From Epiperipatus broadwayi (taxonomy: Eukaryota; Onychophora; Udeonychophora; Euonychophora; Peripatidae), in assembly GCA_028023455.1 (NCBI GenBank), contig JAQFVV010012416.1, positions 5,935,594 to 5,999,593 of the forward strand: DNA of 64,000 bases, written 5' to 3'. This document shows, one piece after another, positions 58,421 through 64,000 of this stretch (position 1 is the first letter of the stretch; each line of letters opens with the position of its first letter). The notes under the pieces were generated by a model. The model had not been told where the DNA came from. It saw nothing but the letters and a program-made list of their open reading frames with translations, and ran no database searches. Made by a program: the position numbers and the translations under genes.

Positions 58421-58960
58421 TAGGTTAAGTATATTTCAATATATATATATATATATTTTAATGAACAAGCCTATAGTTATTGAAATGGACGTAATTGCTT
58501 TTCCCATTGAGCTGGGTAAACGTCCATCAGTGATGAAAAGACAGAATAATATCAATCTATCCTCAAGCTAAAATCATTGAGGTTGTTACAATAATTAGTA
58601 AAATTAATGATTATTTACGTTTTTAGTAAATGAGAGAGTAAAAAAAATTATTTTTAAAATGCAAAAAAAAAAAAAAAAAAAAAACACACAAATCTAAAAA
58701 ATTGTCTCTTGAATCGGGGATTTGAGATTAATGACGTTTTTACCTATACTTTCATAAAAATATTTGATAAAACAATTTGGAATGTATCTTAGAAAAACAT
58801 TCCTACATAGTTGCAAAATCTTCTAATAAATATGGAAATAAAATGAGAAATAAATATATTCGTAAATTGCAGAAAAAAATTTAAAAATCGAATTAGAAAA
58901 TTACTATACAGAAAAAGACTCAGAATTAAAACCAATTCTTTTTTTATGTTGCACTTCAAG
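58421..58960. other. Intergenic sequence with microsatellites
   Basis: TA repeat at 58440-58456 and an uninterrupted A run of about 22 at 58663-58684. No gene; the short frames are AT-run artefacts. Confidence 0.4.
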
Positions 58961-58965
58961 TATAC

Positions 58966-59192
58966 AATAGTCAATAATATGTTTAAAAATACATACATAC
59001 AAGCAACAATGATTACAAATTATAAAATTATCATAGAAAAGCCTTTTTCGGCAAATTATGTTCTTTGTCCTTCTCAAAATGTCTCCAGAATACCACGATT
59101 TAAACTACATATAGCGACATCTATGGTAATTTTATAATTTGTAATCTTTGTTGCTTGTATATAAGTATTTTTAAACATATTATTGACTATCG
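58966..59192. repeat. Palindrome with 70-bp arms and 84-bp loop
   Basis: Left arm 58966-59036 (agtcaataatatgtttaaaa and onward) pairs with right arm 59121-59192. The loop (59037-59120) is GC-richer (cctttttcggcaaattatg; ctccagaataccacgattt) and unlike the other foldbacks. Arms are highly similar, so it is fairly young. Confidence 0.8.
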
Positions 59193-59715
59193 AATTAGAA
59201 AAGTGTTGTATATATAAGAAAAATTAGAATTTGGTTTACAAGTGTCAAACTTTTTGCAGCCACAACTTTGGCCCCAACCATTTCTGATAAATATCCTTAT
59301 AATTATTAGTATTACATATTAAACTAAAGATTATCTCTATTCCAATATATCTTTACCCCTCAGTTAAAGATTAATATATCTGCATTTATATAAATACACT
59401 CAACTTTGCATTTTCTTTTTCATGTGTAAGATATATTTAAAACCTTCATTGGTTATATATTTTTGGAGTTTTTTTTTTTCAAATGAATTTACTCATATAT
59501 TTCAAGAATGTATACTGAAGAAAGGTTGTAAGTATATTTTTAACTAAAGTAATAATTAACATTATAATTTTTTTTGCTAGCAGTAGTTTATTTTGTATTA
59601 TATTTAAAATCAAATAAATTATAAGTATTTAAATTATGTAATTTTCTATTTTATTTACTAGTGCAGTAGTCTTTAGCTTTCTTATTGCATTGCCAAATTC
59701 ATGTAATATTAATAT
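59193..59715. other. Intergenic sequence
   Basis: AT-rich; nothing recognised. Confidence 0.4.
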
Positions 59716-59718
59716 TAT

Positions 59719-60210
59719 TTATTTTCTTTATTACTTTTTACAATGCTTTTTTTACAATACACTATTAATGGTTTTGATTGTCCCAGAAATCTTCAGAACT
59801 TCTACTTATCTTGGAAATATAAATAGAAGTTCTGAAGAAGATTGTTGGGGCAAATGAAACCATAGTGCAGTGGTCCCCAACCTTTTTGCAATTAAGAGCA
59901 CATTCTATAATACTGGCCAGGTGGCAGGCACTATTTATTTGTTCAATGTAAATTTATAGTTGGATATTGTTAATAATAGACGCTGTAAAAGTCTAGCATG
60001 CCCTACAATTTGATTACAATATAATACAATAATTTATAATCTTAAAAATTACATTTATTTGTATCAGAGAAATAATTTTTTATCATGTTTGGATAGTGGC
60101 AGGCACACAAAAAATGGTCTGTGGGCGTAATGGAGCCCGCTGGCATAGGGTTGGGGATCCCCACCATAGTGGGTTGTAAAAAAGCATTGTCAAAAGTAAT
60201 AAAGAAAATA
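59719..60210. repeat. Family C foldback interrupted by a hAT MITE
   Basis: Left arm about 59719-59808. The right arm starts about 59824, is split by the MITE at 59868-60163 and resumes to about 60210. Joined conceptually, the arms match along their length (tagaagttctgaagaagatt; aaagcattgtcaaaagtaat). The hammerhead-like string ctgaagaag then tgaaacc is present as in the other family C foldbacks. Confidence 0.75.
59860..60171. mobile_element. hAT-superfamily MITE with 8-bp target duplication
   Basis: Element 59868-60163 (296 bp) with termini CAGTGGTCCCCAACC and GGTTGGGGATCCCCA (imperfect inverted repeats), flanked by ccatagtg at 59860-59867 and 60164-60171. An 8-bp duplication and a CAGTGG-like end are diagnostic of hAT. 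There is no transposase. The intact duplication and surviving termini indicate a moderately recent insertion. Confidence 0.85.
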
Positions 60211-61500
60211 AAAGATATTAAGCACAGTAGACACATGTAATTTTAATTAGAAAGGATTTACACCCTATATACATGTGCTGCAATGTTGTTTTAATACGTC
60301 AAAGTTGTTTTGTTGAGTAAGGATAATGTTCTCAAACCAAAGCACAAGAGAGAGACTTTGAAAAGATAGGAGTAGCCAACTTACTTTTGTACCTAAATTC
60401 ACTTAGATAGGCCAATCTAAAGCATCTTGGAATGCGAGTGTGAAAATATTTCTTTATTTATTTTACATTCATTAATTTTATTTTATCTATTGAGAATCAC
60501 AAAATATTCCAATATATTGCCTGTTATTATTATGAAATATTAGAAACTGTGTAACTTTCTAGTTTATTTACTAGTGCAATATTCAACAAAACATCATTGA
60601 GGTATTAAAACATTGCAGCATGTGTATAGAGTATAAATCACTTTTGATTAAAAGTATTTAAATTGTATATGACAATGTGTATTATATAAGAACATAAGAA
60701 TAAGAATGAAAAATTTTGTGTAAACATATTTCAATTATATAAATAAATACAAATTGCAATGCTTTTTAAAAAACCAAAAATTCACAAAAGCAGAAATTCC
60801 ATTTATAAAAAGTTTTGCGATATATTTCATATCAAGCTAATAAAGTTAGATTAATTTATACACATTACATAGATATTAATAATTATTACAATATTGAGAA
60901 ATAGGTATAAAATAATATTAAAAAGTTTAACAAACAGGGATTATTAATAAAAATCAATTAAAATCATCTTGGAGTGTTCTCCAAAATATATATGTTGAAA
61001 AAGCAACATGTAATATTCTCATTTTCCGTAATAAATAGATTTTACTACTAACCAAATATAGTGAACAGGATTGAAATCCGATCCAATGGTGTTATTTAAA
61101 AAAAAAAATTAGGTTTTTAATTTTCACTAAGCTTAATTTTTGTTAAATCTTCTTTAATGTTTAAATTTTCATTATTATTTAAAAAGAGTACGTGTGTCAA
61201 AATACACACGACACGTGTTTATATGTAAAACGGATCATTTTAATGTTTATCGATTTATTTTAAAATAGTTTTCTTATACCGCTTGTTTTTACTTTAAATC
61301 AATTTGATTTAAAAACAAGCTGGCTAGCTAATTGCATTCCTGTTGCTTTTATTTTAATTATTGTAAACAATTCTAAAAGCGGAGATTTGATTTTTATGTA
61401 GTTGTTTTCATTTCAATAATCCCTGGGTAGAATTCCTAGATTAGATTGAGCGGGAGATTAATATTTGCCCTGCCTAAGGCATAGAAATTGGACAACAAGG
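60211..61500. other. Intergenic sequence
   Basis: AT-rich; nothing recognised. Confidence 0.4.
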
Positions 61501-61509
61501 AAAGTGTTT

Positions 61510-61800
61510 TGCGGGAAATGGAGCAACGTATAAATAGCCCCGAAAATTTGGAGTGTCAGTTAATTCATTATTCGTAACTAGACAAGCTGTTTCTCAAGTA
61601 AAAGTTTATATCAGTTCGGACATTTAAATTCTTAAAGGAAATTAGCTATTAGTAAATCCTTTTGCTTACAACAAGATGTCAAATACTATATGTGTTATCA
61701 CCAACCGAATGGCTTGCTAACTCAACAAAAGACGGATCCCTAACTTTAAGATTCCCAATTTGCTTTCAGTTTTGTTTATTGGAGAGTGACGAGTGAGTTT
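61510..61800 (+). promoter_or_regulatory. Candidate Pol II promoter and first exon
   Basis: TATAAATAG at 61529-61537, initiator TCAGTT at 61556-61561 (A 29 nt downstream of the first T), and a strong splice-donor match GTGAGT at 61793-61798. In between, an ATG at 61676 opens only a 13-codon frame. A pyrimidine tract ending tttcag at 62336 could be the acceptor. Gene promoter or retrotransposon LTR; the same architecture is at 56165-56525. Confidence 0.4.
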
Positions 61801-63825
61801 TATATTTTTATGCCTCGCTTTTTATAAATGCTTTGGCAGGCATGCATTTTATATGCTTACTTGTAATTATTTTATCATTCAATAATTAAATTTTTTAAAC
61901 ACTGTGTTTGCCCTTTCACAAACCTCCAAAAATCTTTTGGCTGGTGACTTTATTGTCAAATTTTCCGCAGGTGGAGATTTCGTTTCTAATATCTCTAAAA
62001 GCGGAAATTAGAATTGTTCTTCTTTGTAATTTTATAAGTCATCAGCAGGAAGATAAAATTTATCTCAAAGTGTTTACCACTTTTAATATTTTTGTAGTCA
62101 TGTGCACTCTCCGATAGATTTATTTTTGTATTTATTATGTGTGCTTTAGATTTATCAGAGCATGTACTCAGCATTTGTTTGTAATTCATTTTCTTTAATT
62201 GCTGGGGCAGACGTAACTGGTTTTTTAATAATTTACTTGTCTCTTATTGAGAACTTTAATTATTATTTTTAGAGTAGTTTTCGCCAATCGTTTGGCTGGG
62301 ATTCACCAGTTTTAATTGTTTTTTTTTCATTTTCAGTCATATTTTTCGTTTGTTCTTGAGATGGATCAATCACCTTTATTTTAAACATAATAATAGGTGC
62401 AGCTGATACCAACATATGACATTCGTGGGCCCGTTACATTTTTCGGACCTCGAAACGCTCGTTGGCGCTGGTTTCTTTGATCTGTTTCAAGGGCATATTG
62501 TTTAAATGTCTGAAAGTGAGGACCAATGTTTGGGGAATCCTCTGCTGAATGAATTTTACTTCCTCCCTTTTATAATTTGTTTATTAGAAGATCAGTCGGT
62601 CTGTCATAGCTTTATTTTTAGTATTTCTGGTTGCGTCATAAATAAATTATATTTCATAATTTATTTTCTCTTAATAAATTTTTTTAGAATTTGTTTAAAC
62701 TTAACTTGGCTGACGTTTGTCTTTGTGTTTTTGTCTCAATTGTCTAAACAATTTAAGATCTCTTGTGTCCCCCTGAGTCTAGTCGGCACAAACCATCATC
62801 ATCATCTATTCTGATCACAGTACACAAATTTTCCAGATACATAGTGATCTGGTGGCGCTCTCTGTATCAGAATGGATTGAGTATCCAACACAATAGTAAT
62901 ATCAAAAATAGAATAAAATTCATTAGGTTTATGTTTGGAATATACTGACATATAGATATGACATTTAATCTTTAGGAAAGTTAAAAAAATAGATCACAAG
63001 GTATAAATATATGCCTTTGAAGAAAGTAGATTAGAACAAACTGAGTAAATAAAAGAATTAACAATTAGATATTGAGTGAAATCAGTATCGAAAGATAAGA
63101 ATAAGAAAAACATAATTCCACAGATATATTTTATAACATGACTTATGTAGAAGAAAGTTAAAAGATAGGACAAAGATTTCTTACTTTGAAAATGTGGTCA
63201 ATAATGTAGTTTATATGTGATTATGAAAAGAATGTCTGGGGACAGAATGAAATGGTTGCAGTGACAAAATGCTGCCTTTAGTAACTTACGGCAACTCTCA
63301 CAACATATATTCAATAAAAGACTTAGAGCAGATAAATAAAAAAATACAGCTTTTATTTCATAATACGTATGCTCTTGCAATGTCAACACACTCAAATTTC
63401 AGCAGCACTGTAACATTGCCAATGGGTCTCATGGTTCAATATACAATAATGCACATTTATAGTTTGTTACTCTTAGAGAATCCATATATGTTGTTAAACA
63501 TAGCATTCTCACTTCAAGAACAAACTGATTGGAGGCATGATGGGTAATCTTATATTACTACCAATGGGATGCACCCATCACTAATCTATAAAAAGTTATC
63601 AGTATCAAATTATTTAAATTCAGTACTAAAACTTATTGGGTCATCAAAAAGTTCTCTAACATCCTATTCTTTTTCTCTCTGGTCAGTCTGTGTAAACATA
63701 AGTAGTCAATAAACACTAGTTAAAATTTCAGAATGTCATAACAGTATTATGTCAAAATATAAAAGAGAATTTCTAATAATTATTGGTGGTTTTGAAGAAA
63801 AAATTCATATTTCAAAATAGAGTGC
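61801..63825. other. Intergenic or intronic region
   Basis: GC-richer patch at 62398-62490 (cgtgggcccgttac; ggacctcgaaacgctcgttg). Frames at 62506-62814 and 62763-62948 have no recognised motif and hydrophobic AT-driven composition. No supported gene. Confidence 0.3.
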
Positions 63826-63829
63826 TTTA

Positions 63830-64000
63830 AGACCTGCCCATACCTCATATATGTATGTAAATGGATTATGTCCTGTAATGAGGGGTCAGAGAGACTTATG
63901 CTCAGCATGGATGGGATGGAAAGGTTGGCACTAAGGTGGGCTTTGAGCATTCTATCATCAGATTTTCAATGAAATGGATGGTTGAAGAGTTGTGGAGTGG
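63830..64000 (+). mobile_element. Family A element, cut by window edge
   Basis: The head region matches 8880-9055 (gaggggtcagatt/gaggggtcagaga; gggctttgagcattctatca; gatggttgaagagttg). The hammerhead would follow just beyond the window. It confirms the upstream head boundary of the roughly 460-bp unit. Confidence 0.75.

Noticed and set aside
62398-62490. LTR end and primer-binding site
   Set aside because: gtgggcccgt resembles part of a tRNA-primer site, but no matching second LTR and no gag or pol remnant were seen.
62506-62814. 102-codon protein gene
   Set aside because: Hydrophobic, AT-driven composition with no recognisable domain; lies downstream of a possible promoter but shows no splice-supported frame.

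Overview
The window reads as an AT-rich, gene-poor animal chromosome segment (about 70% A+T by eye) packed with decayed retroelements. I find no intact protein-coding gene, rRNA or bacterial-type operon. The evidence for an animal is: tRNA-derived SINEs with A-tails, LINE remnants with Jockey-like and RTE-like reverse transcriptases, Penelope-like elements with GIY-YIG endonuclease domains, a hAT MITE with an 8-bp target duplication, and a TA-flanked mariner-type transposon. Two candidate TATA promoters carry TCAGT initiator sequences, a form best known from arthropods. That is only a weak hint and the phylum is not settled.

The most striking content is a set of hammerhead-ribozyme (HHR) motifs on both strands, in four repeat families. 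Family A is a roughly 460-bp SINE-like unit with a type I HHR (GUA or AUA cleavage site), a tRNA-like promoter segment and a terminal hairpin. It occurs at about 780-975, 1240-1560, 4040-4725, 8705-9345, 21020-21530, 22008-22200, 31447-31655, 40108-40285, 58015-58420 and 63830-64000. Family B is a roughly 436-bp unit with a GUC-cleaving HHR, at 12041-12195, 34740-35215, 41325-42300 and 46215-47215. It abuts a Penelope-like GIY-YIG remnant and is probably that element's pseudo-LTR. Family D (9630-10210, 49922-50110) is a second pseudo-LTR-like family. Family C is carried in foldback elements (61-245, 22930-23169, 59719-60210). Several of these occur as tandem direct copies or as head-to-head inverted dimers; the dimer at 21020-21530 is flanked by a 12-bp direct repeat.

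Layout. 1-12 kb: family A copies, foldbacks, one LINE tail and a family D tandem. 12-15 kb: tandem tRNA-like SINEs and a 1.17-kb mariner/pogo-like transposon. 15.7-16.1 kb: a GC-richer island that may be a first exon or promoter. 21-23 kb: family A dimers, a tRNA-Gly SINE and a foldback. 23.4-26 kb: three LINE 3' fragments in mixed orientation. 30.5-33.5 kb: an RTE-like LINE (minus) and a Jockey-like LINE (plus). 34.7-47.6 kb: family B arrays, a Penelope-like remnant with a nested LINE tail, and a LINE endonuclease domain split by a family B palindrome. 50-51.3 kb: a Penelope-like GIY-YIG domain. 52-55.4 kb: a long foldback and two tRNA-Gly SINEs. 56-62.5 kb: two candidate TATA/Inr promoters, a long palindrome and a hAT MITE nested in a foldback.

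The parts plausibly work together as parasites. Non-autonomous A, B, C and D units would be self-cleaving RNAs mobilised by Penelope-like or LINE reverse transcriptases. Every reverse-transcriptase or endonuclease copy in view is broken, so any activity would depend on elements elsewhere in the genome.
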